Counted from the stretch's first letter, positions 34,863 through 44,963 are shown. The stretch: DNA of 64,000 bases from JAUPKT01 sp964427855 (GCA_964427855.1 CAYRVH010000009.1:5947-69946); one strand, 5' to 3'. Notes: a model not told the origin generated them from the letters alone. Made by a program: numbers and translations.

Positions 34863-36051
34863 TCACGTGAAAGAATCATTTTCTTCTGAATCCTTTTCAT
34901 CTCCGTAATCGTCAGACGGTTCACCCCCCTCCACCGCGTAATCTGTCCTGAAGAATTTTGCCACCCATTCCTGGCCCCACGGGTCTTCTTCGAGGAAATA
35001 GCGCAAATCTTTGACATCTTTTAAGTTCCTCAATTCCGCCCATCCATCCATTTCTTGCATGAGAGTCAATTCTTCGGGTCTATCCTCAGACCAGTCGATG
35101 AAATAGGGGGAATGGGAACTCATGAGCACCTGTCTCGTCGGATTTATCCCTGCGAATTTGTGAATCAGGTCGTAAATAACACGCAACCTGCTGGGGTTCA
35201 GATAGGCCTCCGGCTCCTCTACAAAGAAGATGCGCGGTTGATCAGGTAAGTTGAAGAGGGTGCACAAAGCAAGAAAGACGAGAAAGCCGTCAGACAATTG
35301 AGGGCCCACAAAATATCCGGATTTGGTTTTTTCTTCGACGCCTATGCCCACTTGGTTCGCTTCACCCAATTGCGGGGTAAAAATCCGTTTGATATTAGGA
35401 GCAGCGTTGCAGATCTCCTGTTCGATGCTCTGGAAATGATCGGGATGATTTTTTTCGAGATGATGAAGGACCGCTGCGAGATTTTCTCCTGTATGGTCAA
35501 GTAGATACGAATCCTGCAAATTCGCCGGCTTTTTGATGAGGTCGGGGACGAAGCGATACCTCTTGATCTTGGAAAGATACTGGGCCACATTGCGTATTCT
35601 CTTTTCTGCGTCGTTCCACGCATGGCCCTTCCTCATTTGCGCCATCTTGGACTCTCGCGCCTTCACATCTGCTATGGTAAACAGTATTTCGCCTTGCACT
35701 TCGTTGAGAGTTTCTTCCTTGATAAGATATTCGTTTCGTCTGATCTCGCTAAAAATCAGGGTATAATTATAATTTATGCCATCGACTTCGAGCGTTATCT
35801 CAATGTGAAGGTCTTGTTCGTGTGCCGTGGAATCGTTTTTTTCTCGACGGCTGAGGGTTTGGCGACGTAAAAGGCCCGGGGCCGAACGCGTTGCTGAAAG
35901 GGCCTGAGGCGAGGAAGCTCATCATCAGCAGCAGATTGCCCAAGTTTGATTTGCCGGTTCCGTTCGGCCCGATAAACACATTCAAAGGACGAACATCAAA
36001 TTCGACATCTCGAAAATTTTTGAAATTCTTAATCCGCAGGCTTCTGATCAT
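34863..36051 (-). pseudogene. AAA family ATPase (RecF/OLD-like), frameshifted at an A7 run
   Basis: Two frames together make a ~395-residue ATPase. The first (from 36051) has MIRSLRIKNFKNFRDVEF and Walker A GPNGTGKSN; the second continues with IEITLEVDGINYNYTLIFSEIRRNEYL, the signature LSDGFLVFLAL, Walker B RIFFVEEPEAYLNP and MSSHSPYF. The switch falls at seven A on the coding strand (35842-35836): removing one A restores a single frame. A sequencing error, a real mutation, or slippage are all possible. It resembles stand-alone AAA_21 ATPases sometimes found in defence or toxin-antitoxin pairs, but no partner gene with a recognisable domain is adjacent. Confidence 0.75.
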
Positions 36052-36407
36052 AAGAGCGTAATCCTTTCCGAGACCACGTTCCGCGCCACCCTTGAGGAGT
36101 TTGCGCCTTTCCGCCGCGCATGGTCTTCACGTCCTTGCGCGGGCGCACGCTGCTCCAAGCGACTGCAGACACACGCATCGAACCGCCACTCGTGGAAATG
36201 CGATGGTTATCTCTCACAAACATTACAGAAAACTAGTTAACGGCGCTCAGCTAAGACGCATGAACCGTACCGAATTGCTTCGTTTGTCACGCAAGGTATT
36301 TGGCTCACATGTCCTTTGCGGACATATCCTGCCCGGCATTGGGCAGTCCTTTCGAACAGTGCCTCACCGGACTGTCCGAGAAAAAGATGTTCGCTGAATT
36401 TACATTG
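36052..36407. other. Intergenic region between ATPase and ilvC
   Basis: About 355 bp. A small palindrome CGGACTGTCCG lies near 36368. No convincing gene; a minus-strand frame at 36029-36223 overlaps the ATPase start and has no family features. Confidence 0.4.
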
Positions 36408-37415
36408 TCATGTTTCATCGAGGGATTGCGCAATCCAGGGCATCATGGACCTGAGTTGCTTTCCGACCTTCTCAATAGGATGTTGTGAAGTGCGAAGTTC
36501 ACACGTCTTGAACACCGGACGGCCTGCGAGGTTTTCAAGAATCCATTCCCTTGCGAAGACGCCGGACTGGATTTCGGACAATATCTCCGCCATTTTTGCT
36601 TTTACCTCAGGGCCGATAATGCGGGGCCCGCGTGTCATGTCGCCATATTCCGCGGTATTACTGATCGAGTAACGCATCCTTTCGATGCCGCCCTCGTACA
36701 TCAGGTCCACAATAAGCTTTAGCTCGTGTAGGCACTCGAAGTAGGCTATCTCCGGCTGATAACCGGCCTGGACAAGCGTTTCGAAGCCGGCCTGAACCAG
36801 AGCGGTCATGCCGCCGCATAGCACTGCCTGTTCGCCGAACAAGTCCGTTTCTGTTTCCTCGGCAAAGGTCGTTTCGATAACGCCAGCCTTGGCTGCTCCT
36901 ATCCCTGCGGCGTAGGCAAGCCCTACCTTGCGGCAGTTGCCGCTCGCGTCTTGATGTATAGCCAGCAGGGCTGGGACCCCGAAACCTTCTTTGTACATGC
37001 GACGAACCAAATGCCCTGGTCCTTTGGGCGCGACCATAAACACGTCGCGGTCAGGGGCTGGCTCAATCTGGCCGAAATGAACGTTGAAGCCATGTGCGAA
37101 TGCGAGGCTCGCGCCTCTCTTCAAGTGAGGTTCTATTTTTGTTTTGTATAAAGGCGCTTGCAATTCGTCGGGTACGAGTATCATGACCACGTCAGCCTTT
37201 GCTGCAGCTTCTTCCACCTCCATGACCTTGAGCCCGTCGTCGACGACTTTGTCCCAGCGCGCGCTGTCTTTTTTCAGTCCCACGAGAACCTTGATTCCTG
37301 AATCCCTCAGGTTGAGCGCATGAGCATGACCTTGACTGCCGTATCCGATCACGGCAACGGTCTTTCTACTCAGGGCTTTCTTGTCCACGTCTTTTTCGTA
37401 ATATATGTGTGCCAC
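36408..37415 (-). CDS. ilvC: Ketol-acid reductoisomerase
   Basis: 335 residues, class I length. Second step of valine/isoleucine synthesis: isomerisation and NAD(P)H reduction of acetolactate or acetohydroxybutyrate. The Rossmann motif VAVIGYGSQGHAHALNL is followed by the conserved PKGPGHLVRRMY, and the metal site in FGEQAVLCGG and YFECLHELKLIVDLMYEGG is intact. No other ilv genes flank it, so it is a detached member of the pathway. Confidence 0.97.
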   Translation of the reverse strand: MAHIYYEKDVDKKALSRKTVAVIGYGSQGHAHALNLRDSGIKVLVGLKKDSARWDKVVDDGLKVMEVEEAAAKADVVMILVPDELQAPLYKTKIEPHLKRGASLAFAHGFNVHFGQIEPAPDRDVFMVAPKGPGHLVRRMYKEGFGVPALLAIHQDASGNCRKVGLAYAAGIGAAKAGVIETTFAEETETDLFGEQAVLCGGMTALVQAGFETLVQAGYQPEIAYFECLHELKLIVDLMYEGGIERMRYSISNTAEYGDMTRGPRIIGPEVKAKMAEILSEIQSGVFAREWILENLAGRPVFKTCELRTSQHPIEKVGKQLRSMMPWIAQSLDET

Positions 37416-37670
37416 GCTTTCTCTCCGTTTCTCGTGCTTATCAGAGGGTTGATATCCTACTGATTTTATAAAGTATGTCCCGCTTTGCGCAATACAAAAA
37501 TCATACAGCGCTCACCGTCGCCTTCCCGCGGCCGAGACAGCAGACGCACGCGTCCTCACCGCGCCGTTTGTTGGACATGTACCACCCCTTGATTGTCTCT
37601 CACATTTACCAAACATTTTGTGAGGAAATCAAACATTTCTTTTGAGGATAAGGATGGCAGCGGTCTCCGT

Positions 37671-38666
37671 TCATTGTTTCGGTTGGTTATAATTCTCGCC
37701 TCTGAACACATGGCGAGGCGTTTCTATCAAGACGGTGGTATCGGGAGGGACGGAAGTCGTCAACCAGACGTTGCCCCCGATGACGCAACGCGCTCCGATC
37801 ACCGTCTCGCCTCCCAATATGGTTGCTTGCGCGTAAATGGTAACATCGTCCTCTATCGTTGGATGGCGCTTTCGTCCTCGCAAGTAATTGCCGCCTTCCG
37901 ACTCTCGTGGGACAGAAAGGGCGCCAAGGGTCACACCCTGGTAAATACGTACGCGATCGCCGATCCACGTTGTTTCGCCGATCACGACGCCTGTGCCATG
38001 ATCGATAAAGAAATCCGAGCCGATGGTAGCGCCCGGGTGAATGTCGATGCCCGTGAGGGAATGCGCATGCTCCGTCATGATGCGAGGCATCAGGGGAATT
38101 TCCCTGATGAAGAGTTCATGGGCCACGCGATACACAAAGATCGCATAGAGCCCGGGATAAGAAAAAACGATCTCGTCGAGGCTTTTCGACGCGGGATCGC
38201 CGTCGTAATGGGCCTTAACGTCCTTCGCGAGCCTGTGGCGCAAGAGGGGCAATTTCTCGAGAAAGAGAATGGACTCCTCCCTACCCTTTTGGACGCACTT
38301 CATGCAAAGACTGTCGGTTCTTCGACATTCGTGACGGATGCTGCGGGATATCTGTTGCGCTAAGAGCTCGAACAACGTGACCATCTGGTTGCCGAGATGG
38401 AATTCCAGGGTGGAATGAGTGAGCTCTTGTTTCCCGAAAAAGCCGGGGAATAAGACATCCTGAAGTATGTTGAGGATGCGGATGATTTCGTCTTTGGAGG
38501 GGATTAGTGCAGCGCCCACATGGTCCACTGTTCGCTCATCCTCGCAGGATTTCACCATATCGGCAATAGCGTTTTTCAGCCGTTCTTCCTGGGACGGCAG
38601 GAGCAAATCTTCTTGAAACTCGCAAGAATATTGCGCGGCAGTATCATTGGCAGTATCTTTGATCAT
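37671..38666 (-). CDS. cysE: Serine O-acetyltransferase
   Basis: 331 residues: an N-terminal helical extension (~170 residues), then the left-handed beta-helix with hexapeptide repeats, IDIHPGATIGSDFFIDHG, VVIGETTWIGDRVRIYQG and IYAQATILGGETVIGARC. The catalytic His-Asp region is FIDHGTGVVIGE. It makes O-acetylserine from serine and acetyl-CoA, the precursor of cysteine. The long N-terminus is typical of the EpsC-type branch rather than of the short E. coli form. Confidence 0.93.
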   Translation of the reverse strand: MIKDTANDTAAQYSCEFQEDLLLPSQEERLKNAIADMVKSCEDERTVDHVGAALIPSKDEIIRILNILQDVLFPGFFGKQELTHSTLEFHLGNQMVTLFELLAQQISRSIRHECRRTDSLCMKCVQKGREESILFLEKLPLLRHRLAKDVKAHYDGDPASKSLDEIVFSYPGLYAIFVYRVAHELFIREIPLMPRIMTEHAHSLTGIDIHPGATIGSDFFIDHGTGVVIGETTWIGDRVRIYQGVTLGALSVPRESEGGNYLRGRKRHPTIEDDVTIYAQATILGGETVIGARCVIGGNVWLTTSVPPDTTVLIETPRHVFRGENYNQPKQ

Positions 38667-38793
38667 GACTCACTGTATTCCTTTTCGCGCAGGTTGAGCG
38701 CTTGATGAAAGACGCATGGAGATGAGCTTGTTTTGCAGGGGACTCTTACACATCGTAATGACCTTTATCAAGACCTCATGCGAGGCCGCGTCT

Positions 38794-39108
38794 TCAACAA
38801 CGTCGGCCATCGCGGCCGCTCGGCTCCAGTCCGTAGAGCGGCATCGTAATGGCTTCAGACCGGCAGACCGGACATTTACCAGGTGGAGACAGCCTGACTC
38901 TTTTTCGAAAGACGAACCCGCAACGGAGGCAGCGCGCAGGATCGCTGATCAACTTTGTGTTCTTGCCGCACGAGCGCTGTACGTGCTCCAAGTGCCCGTA
39001 AACTTCTTTTTCACTGATTCGCAGGACTTGCGATATCTCACGTACCGTCGCCCTTTGGCGCTGAAGCATATCAACCATTCTTTGTCTTATAGTACTATCT
39101 TGTGTCAC
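38794..39108 (-). CDS. Predicted transcriptional regulator: HTH plus Zn-ribbon
   Basis: 104 residues. Residues ~8-42 form a winged-helix-like HTH (VDMLQRQRATVREISQVLRISEKEVYGHL). A Zn ribbon follows with C60, C63, C79, C82 (CLRCGFVF...GKCPVC). This matches the family of small HTH/Zn-ribbon regulators common in archaea and Deltaproteobacteria (COG3357 type). Divergent from ssb. Target genes unknown. Confidence 0.85.
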   Translation of the reverse strand: MTQDSTIRQRMVDMLQRQRATVREISQVLRISEKEVYGHLEHVQRSCGKNTKLISDPARCLRCGFVFRKRVRLSPPGKCPVCRSEAITMPLYGLEPSGRDGRRC

Positions 39109-39265
39109 AATGTAAATCCGGAATAACGATTCGAAAGATCATTTTTTTGACGCGGCATTTAGCCTTGACAAGGCGGCGCGTTTTCATCAAGGATAACGCG
39201 TCAGGCTCAGGTATATCAACTCTTTTTGGACAATCGCTTTTTCTTGGGACAATACGGAGGCGCCC

Positions 39266-39736
39266 ATGGCTCAAAGGTCGTTAAACAAAGTGATGTTGCT
39301 GGGGCATATAGGGAGGGACCCTGAAGTGCGTTACACGTCATCCGGTCGCGCGGTTGCGACATTCACGTTGGCAACTTCCCAGAGGTGGAAAGATCAGGAT
39401 GGTACGGAGCAGGAACGCACAGAGTGGCACAGAATAGTAGCATGGGGGAAGCTTGGAGAAATCTGCAGCGAATACCTGAGTAAAGGAAAGCAAATTTTTT
39501 TGGAAGGCCGTATTCAGAGTCGCGAATGGGAAGACCAGGACGGGAATAGGCGCACCACTTATGAAATTGTTGCCAACGATATCATCATGGTGGGCAGTTC
39601 AGGCGCTCAGCAGAACAGAAGCCAAGAAGCTCCCAAAAAGCCAACGCAGATCCCTCAAGGTAAATCGACTCCACCATTAAGCCGGGGCGAAGATCGCTTT
39701 CCTCCGCCGCCTTCAGATGATGACATCCCATTTTAG
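39266..39736 (+). CDS. ssb: Single-stranded DNA-binding protein
   Basis: 156 residues. OB-fold domain from SLNKVMLLGHIGRDPEVRYT to about residue 108 with WHRIVAWGKLGEICSEYL and FLEGRIQSREWEDQDG; a Pro/Gln/Ser-rich linker; and the acidic C-terminal tip DDDIPF that recruits repair and replication proteins. Complete and ordinary. Preceded by a good site (ATACGGAGG). Confidence 0.97.
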   Translation: MAQRSLNKVMLLGHIGRDPEVRYTSSGRAVATFTLATSQRWKDQDGTEQERTEWHRIVAWGKLGEICSEYLSKGKQIFLEGRIQSREWEDQDGNRRTTYEIVANDIIMVGSSGAQQNRSQEAPKKPTQIPQGKSTPPLSRGEDRFPPPPSDDDIPF

Positions 39737-39847
39737 GTCATCTCACCCTGGAATGGGCCCGTGGCGATTTCAAGCCCGCCATGCAGCAACGAGAGCTCCT
39801 GGGGCATGTTTTCTAGATACGAGATGATCAAGAGGGAAGGAGAAAGT

Positions 39848-41758
39848 ATGTTGAACAGGGTTTCTTATACAGTGGCTGCGATCCTCTTTTCATTGCTGAT
39901 GTGCATGCTCACGCCGAATCAGACGGCATGCGCGTTTCAACAGTCTCCCACATTGGAAAAACTCGTCAATGAGGGAAAGCTACCCCCGCTTGAGCAGCGC
40001 ATTCCGCAGCAGCCGGTCGTCATCACTCCTGTGACCAGACCCGGGGCCTATGGCGGCGTGTGGCGGCGGGCCTATACCGGCCTGTCCGATTTGGTCGGCG
40101 CGAGGAGAATACTCTACGACCCTTTGGTAAGGTGGAGCCCTGAATTCAAGATCGTCCCAAATCTTGCGTACAAATGGGAAAGCGACCCGGAGGGAAGGGT
40201 ATATACCTTTTATCTGGTTCCGGGGGTTCGTTGGAGCGACGGCCATCCATTCACGGCCGATGATGTCATGTTTTATATGGAAGACATCGTCCTGAATAAG
40301 GATTTGACACCCACCATCCCTAAATGGCTGTCGCCGACGGAGACTCCGCCCAAGGTCATCAAGATAGACGACTACACAATCCGATTCGAGTTTGACCAGC
40401 CCTATAGTTTGTTTCTTCAGCAGCTTGCCTGTCCTCAAGGCATGAACTTCGTCACAAAACCAAAACATTATCTAAAACAATTCCACAAGAAATACGCAGA
40501 CCCTGAACAACTCCAGAAACTAATGGACGAAAAAAAGGCGTCCACGTGGGCGAAACTGTTCCAAGACATGTCAGACGTACAGCGTTCAATGTTTGTCAAT
40601 CCGGAGATGCCTTCGTTGTGCGCGTGGGTCACGAAGGTTCCTGCGCCGTCAAGACGCTTTGTGTTGGAACGGAATCCGTACTATTGGAAGGTGGATACCA
40701 AGGGTAATCAGCTCCCGTACATCGATACCATTGTTCACGAGTTGCAAGCAGAATCGCAAACGATTGTTCTTAAGGCCATTGCGGGAGAAATAGACATGCA
40801 AGGAAGGCGTTTGGGAGGCATGCAGAATTCCGTGCTTCTCTTAGCCAGCGCAGCTCAAGGTAATTATGTGTTGGTCCCCAAGACATCGACTGCGTCAGTC
40901 GGGGTGCTCCTTGCTCCGAACCTGAACCATAAAGATCCGCAGATGCGCAAAATATTCTCCGATGCTCGATTTCGCAGGGCCTTGTCTCTTGCGATCAACC
41001 GCAACGAGATTAACAAGATCGTCTATCGCGGCAAGGGAGTTCCTCGTCAGGCGGCGCCCTTGAAAGAGTCTGACTTCTATAGTGAATCGTACGAAAAGGC
41101 CTACATCCAGTATGATCCTAGGGCTGCGTCATCTCTCTTGGACGAAATGGGCCTCAAGATTGGGAGCAGCGGCAAGAGAATGAGGCCGGATGGGCAGCAG
41201 CTCCGGTTATCACTGGACGTGATGGTGTCTATTCAGTCGTGGGTGGATGTGGCAGAGATAGTTGCAGCAAATTTCAAGGCCGTCGGCATCGACACAGAAG
41301 TGAAGTCAGAATCTATGGAATTGTTCCGGCAGCGGACGCAGAATGCCGAGCATGATGTAGCCCTCTGGTCAGGGGACGGCGGCTTGGAATGTCTGCTGGA
41401 TCCCAGATGGTATTTTCCTTACAGCGTAGAAAGTCTCCACGCGCCGCTTTTCGCGCAATGGTATCAGTCGAGCGGCAAAAAAGGCGAGGAGCCTCCCGCC
41501 GATATCCAAATGTGCATGGACACATACAACCGCATACTGCGTATGGTTTCCCCCGAAAAACAGAAAGAACTTTTTCGGCGTATTATCGATGCGAACGAAG
41601 AAAACCTGTGGGTCATAGGGATCGTGCATGACCCACCGGACTACTATGTGGTGTCAAAAAAAATGATTAACGTTCCCAAGAGAGATTTTCAGAGTTGGAT
41701 GTATCCCAATCCTGGGCCTATCCATCCTGAGCAGTTCAGCTATGCATCTGGAAAGTAA
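39848..41758 (+). CDS. Oligopeptide-type ABC transporter substrate-binding protein
   Basis: 636 residues from ATG 39848 (preceded by AAGGAGAAAG). Signal peptide VAAILFSLLMCMLTP with cleavage near TACAF. SBP family 5 features: PLVRWSPEFKIVPNLAYKWE, GVRWSDGHPFTADDVMF and RFRRALSLAINRNEI. It captures peptides or other bulky solutes in the periplasm and feeds the permeases encoded next. First gene of a five-gene importer operon. Family 5 binding proteins have diverse ligands, so peptide is only the default. Confidence 0.92.
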   Translation: MLNRVSYTVAAILFSLLMCMLTPNQTACAFQQSPTLEKLVNEGKLPPLEQRIPQQPVVITPVTRPGAYGGVWRRAYTGLSDLVGARRILYDPLVRWSPEFKIVPNLAYKWESDPEGRVYTFYLVPGVRWSDGHPFTADDVMFYMEDIVLNKDLTPTIPKWLSPTETPPKVIKIDDYTIRFEFDQPYSLFLQQLACPQGMNFVTKPKHYLKQFHKKYADPEQLQKLMDEKKASTWAKLFQDMSDVQRSMFVNPEMPSLCAWVTKVPAPSRRFVLERNPYYWKVDTKGNQLPYIDTIVHELQAESQTIVLKAIAGEIDMQGRRLGGMQNSVLLLASAAQGNYVLVPKTSTASVGVLLAPNLNHKDPQMRKIFSDARFRRALSLAINRNEINKIVYRGKGVPRQAAPLKESDFYSESYEKAYIQYDPRAASSLLDEMGLKIGSSGKRMRPDGQQLRLSLDVMVSIQSWVDVAEIVAANFKAVGIDTEVKSESMELFRQRTQNAEHDVALWSGDGGLECLLDPRWYFPYSVESLHAPLFAQWYQSSGKKGEEPPADIQMCMDTYNRILRMVSPEKQKELFRRIIDANEENLWVIGIVHDPPDYYVVSKKMINVPKRDFQSWMYPNPGPIHPEQFSYASGK

Positions 41759-41828
41759 CGCGCCGAGAGACCCGGGCGCTGATCCGCGTTGAGTACTTTT
41801 GTTCCCAGCCTGACAAAGAGGTCATGAC

Positions 41829-42827
41829 ATGTTGGCGTATGTGGTTCGGCGGCTATTGATAATGATACCAACCCTCATAGCCATTTCCATGATCTCTTTT
41901 GCGATCATCCAGCTACCGCCGGGGGATTTTCTCACCACCTATGTCGCCCAGCTCAGCGTCAGCGGTGAAACCGTAGATGAAGCCGAACTCAATTCACTCA
42001 AAAACAGGTTTGGACTGGATCGGCCCATGTACGAGCAGTATCTGTTGTGGGCGTGGAATTTCCTTCACGGCGACTTTGGGCATTCATTCGAGTGGAACAA
42101 ACCTGTAGCGACTCTGGTGGGAGAAAGACTGCCTCTCACTATCCTTATCTCCTTTTGTACCATCATATTCACCTGGGTCATCGCTATACCCATCGGCATC
42201 TATTCTGCGGTTCGTCAGTACTCGTGGGTGGACTATCTCTTGACGTTCGTCGGGTTCATTGGACTTGCCACGCCCAATTTTCTGTTCGCCCTGGTCTTGC
42301 TGTGGTTTTCTTATGCGTATTTGGGGATGAGCATTGGGGGTCTTTTTTCGCCCGAATTCGCTGACGCGCCATGGACAGCGGCAAAGTTTCTGGACATGCT
42401 TAAACACCTCTGGATACCGGTGGTCATTGTCGGGACAAGCCACACGGCGAAGTTTATCCGTATTATACGCGGCAACTTGTTGGATGAGCTGCGAAAGCCG
42501 TATGTGGTGACGGCTCGCGCCAAAGGATTGTCGGAGACAAAACTGATATTGAAATATCCTGTAAGAGTAGCAATCAATCCGCTCGTGAGTACGATTGGTT
42601 GGACGCTCCCTGAACTTGTGTCCGGCATTGCGATCACCGCAATAGTTCTCAATCTACCCACATCAGGGCCCCTTCTCCTGGGAGCGTTACTGAGTCAGGA
42701 CATGCATTTGGCGGGAAGTTTCCTCATGCTGTTGAGCATGTTAACGGTAGTGGGGACGTTGTTGTCTGACATTCTTTTGGCGTGGGTCGATCCGCGTATC
42801 AGGTTTGGGACGCGTGAGGGAGTATGA
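41829..42827 (+). CDS. ABC transporter permease, DppB/OppB type
   Basis: 332 residues. Typical start MLAYVVRRLLIMIPTLIAISMISFAIIQLPPGD, about six membrane segments, and the EAA loop LRKPYVVTARAKGLSE. It overlaps the next permease gene by 4 bp (ATGA). One half of the membrane channel of the importer. Confidence 0.94.
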   Translation: MLAYVVRRLLIMIPTLIAISMISFAIIQLPPGDFLTTYVAQLSVSGETVDEAELNSLKNRFGLDRPMYEQYLLWAWNFLHGDFGHSFEWNKPVATLVGERLPLTILISFCTIIFTWVIAIPIGIYSAVRQYSWVDYLLTFVGFIGLATPNFLFALVLLWFSYAYLGMSIGGLFSPEFADAPWTAAKFLDMLKHLWIPVVIVGTSHTAKFIRIIRGNLLDELRKPYVVTARAKGLSETKLILKYPVRVAINPLVSTIGWTLPELVSGIAITAIVLNLPTSGPLLLGALLSQDMHLAGSFLMLLSMLTVVGTLLSDILLAWVDPRIRFGTREGV

Positions 42828-43930
42828 AGAAGGGGACCAACAACGAAGAGAAGTACCTAAATGCGTCAACTCGCCAGCTTGTGTGGTGGGCGTACAAAAA
42901 GCATTTATTAGCCATGGTGGGGTTGATCGCCATCGTTGGCCTGTACGTCACCGCCGTGTTCTGCGAGTTCTTGTCGCCTTATGATAAAGATACCCGGCAT
43001 TTCGAACATGTGTACGCGCCTCCTTCTACGATAGGGTTGATAGACCAGGATGGACGATTACGTTGGCCGTTCATTTATGCCTCAGCCATGGAAATCGACA
43101 TGGACACTCAGGCTATCCGGTACGTTGAATGCCCCGACATAGCGTACCCTATCGAATTCTTTGTGCGAGGCGACGCTTATTATTTTTGGGGTTTGTGGAG
43201 GACGAACATCCATCTCTTTGGCGTGCGCAAGCCAGGGAAAATTTTCCTCTTTGGTACTGATCGTATGGGGCGCGATATGTTTTCACGCTGCTTGTACGGA
43301 AGCCGCATCTCGCTGTCTATAGGGATGCTCGGGGTGATGTTGAGCCTTGGGTTGGGCCTGTTGTTCGGGGGCATCTCAGGATATTTTGGTGGCTTGTCAG
43401 ATGGGATCATCCAGCGGGTCATAGAGATTATCCGTTGCTTCCCGAGCATTCCCCTTTGGATGGGGCTGTCAGCCGCCATGCCGCCTCACTGGCCGAGTCT
43501 GAAGGTGTATTTCGTGATCACTCTGATCATCTCACTCATCGGATGGACAGACCTTGCCCGAATGGTTCGCGGCAAGCTCATGGCCCTCCGGGAAGAGGAA
43601 TTTGTTCTGGCGGCTCGCTTTGCGGGCGCCGGGCATTTTCGCATCATATTCCGTCATTTGTTGCCGTCTTTTACGAGCCACATCATCGTGACGGTCACAT
43701 TGGCGATCCCAAGCATGATCCTTGCGGAAACAGCGCTGAGTTTTTTGGGTATAGGTTTGAGGCCGCCTATCACAAGCCTGGGCGTGCTGCTGAAGGAGGC
43801 GCAAAACGTGACGACGATTGCGCTTTACCCCTGGCTTCTCATTCCTGTGGCCTTTGTCATCGCAACGGTGCTGGCCTTCAATTTTGTTGGGGATGGACTC
43901 AGAGACGCAGTGGATCCTTACTCAAGGTAG
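42824..43930 (+). CDS. ABC transporter permease, DppC/OppC type, with long periplasmic insertion
   Basis: 368 residues; ordinary DppC proteins are near 300. The extra ~75 residues lie after the first membrane segment (from HVYAPPSTIGLIDQDGRL to NIHLFGVRKPGKIF), a region facing the periplasm. The remainder is standard: LFGTDRMGRDMFSRCLYGSRISL and the EAA loop EEEFVLAARFAGAGHFRII. Similar insertions occur in permeases of microcin C or large-substrate importers. Second channel half of the system. Confidence 0.93.
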   Translation: MKKGTNNEEKYLNASTRQLVWWAYKKHLLAMVGLIAIVGLYVTAVFCEFLSPYDKDTRHFEHVYAPPSTIGLIDQDGRLRWPFIYASAMEIDMDTQAIRYVECPDIAYPIEFFVRGDAYYFWGLWRTNIHLFGVRKPGKIFLFGTDRMGRDMFSRCLYGSRISLSIGMLGVMLSLGLGLLFGGISGYFGGLSDGIIQRVIEIIRCFPSIPLWMGLSAAMPPHWPSLKVYFVITLIISLIGWTDLARMVRGKLMALREEEFVLAARFAGAGHFRIIFRHLLPSFTSHIIVTVTLAIPSMILAETALSFLGIGLRPPITSLGVLLKEAQNVTTIALYPWLLIPVAFVIATVLAFNFVGDGLRDAVDPYSR

Positions 43931-43936
43931 TATTGC

Positions 43937-44950
43937 ATGAGCCATTTGCTGGAAGTCAACAATCTAAAAGTTCATTTCTTCCTTGATGAGGGGACGGTTC
44001 GCGCGGTTGATGGGGTAAGTTTTGCTGTGGACACGGGAAAAAGCCTTGGGATCGTCGGGGAATCAGGAAGCGGCAAGAGCGTCATAGGTCAGTCGATTCT
44101 TCGAATAGTGCCCCCTCCTGGCAAGATTGTGGACGGCAAGATTCTCTTGGCTCAGGCAAACGGTCACGGTGATTCACCGCGTATTGATTTGGTGAAGGTT
44201 CCGTCTCACAGCCGCGTCATGAGGGAAATTCGTGGTCGCGACGTGGCTATGATATTTCAGGAGCCGATGAACTCGTTCAGCCCCTTGCACACCATCGGCA
44301 GTCAGATAATAGAGGCCCTGCGTCTTCATTCAGACGCATCGCCGTCCGAGGCCCGGGAGCACGCGGTGGAGATATTGGCCAAGGTCGGCATTCCCAGACC
44401 CCAATATCTCGTGGATGTCTATCCCCATCAGCTTTCTGGTGGAATGCGACAGCGCGCCATGATTGCCATGGCCCTCATTTGCCGACCCAGAATTCTCATC
44501 GCAGACGAACCTACCACCGCATTGGACGTCACCATACAGGCGCAAATCCTCGATCTCCTCAAGCAACTCCAAGAAGAATTTGGCATGTCCATCCTCTTCA
44601 TTTCGCATAACCTTGGGGTCATAGCCGATATCAGCGACGATGTCCTGGTGGTCTATTTTGGGAGGGTCATGGAGTGGGCCCCGGTGGACGTACTCTTCAG
44701 GGAGCCCGTGCATCCATATACCAAAGCCCTGCTGCGGTCTGTGCCGGGCATCGACACGCCGGTGAGAACTCCCCTCGCCACCATAGAGGGGACGCTGCCG
44801 AACCCGCTCGTGGAAATACCGGGCTGTCCATTTTTTGGGCGGTGCAATGAATGTGGAGGCGACTCAGTATGCCGCGACCAGCCCTACGAATTGACGCAGA
44901 TCGCCGATCGCCACTATGTCGCATGTCCGAGGATATGCATCAGGACTTGA
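43937..44950 (+). CDS. ABC transporter ATP-binding protein, DppD/OppD type
   Basis: 337 residues. Walker A GESGSGKSVIGQ, signature LSGGMRQRAMIAMAL, Walker B ILIADEPTTALDVT, and the C-terminal oligopeptide extension with cysteines GCPFFGRCNECGGDSVC...ACPRIC, typical of DppD-type ATPases with a possible Fe-S site. A short insertion (AQANGHGDSPRIDLVKV) lies between Walker A and the Q loop. Pairs with the next ATPase to energise import. Confidence 0.95.
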   Translation: MSHLLEVNNLKVHFFLDEGTVRAVDGVSFAVDTGKSLGIVGESGSGKSVIGQSILRIVPPPGKIVDGKILLAQANGHGDSPRIDLVKVPSHSRVMREIRGRDVAMIFQEPMNSFSPLHTIGSQIIEALRLHSDASPSEAREHAVEILAKVGIPRPQYLVDVYPHQLSGGMRQRAMIAMALICRPRILIADEPTTALDVTIQAQILDLLKQLQEEFGMSILFISHNLGVIADISDDVLVVYFGRVMEWAPVDVLFREPVHPYTKALLRSVPGIDTPVRTPLATIEGTLPNPLVEIPGCPFFGRCNECGGDSVCRDQPYELTQIADRHYVACPRICIRT

Positions 44951-44963
44951 GGACACACCCGAC

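Noticed and set aside
34733..35017. 94-codon minus-strand frame after the ATPase
   Set aside because: It overlaps the ATPase 3' end by about 150 bp, lacks a ribosome site and has no recognisable domain.
37593..38363. 256-codon plus-strand frame
   Set aside because: Antisense to the serine acetyltransferase gene, whose hexapeptide repeats are unmistakable.
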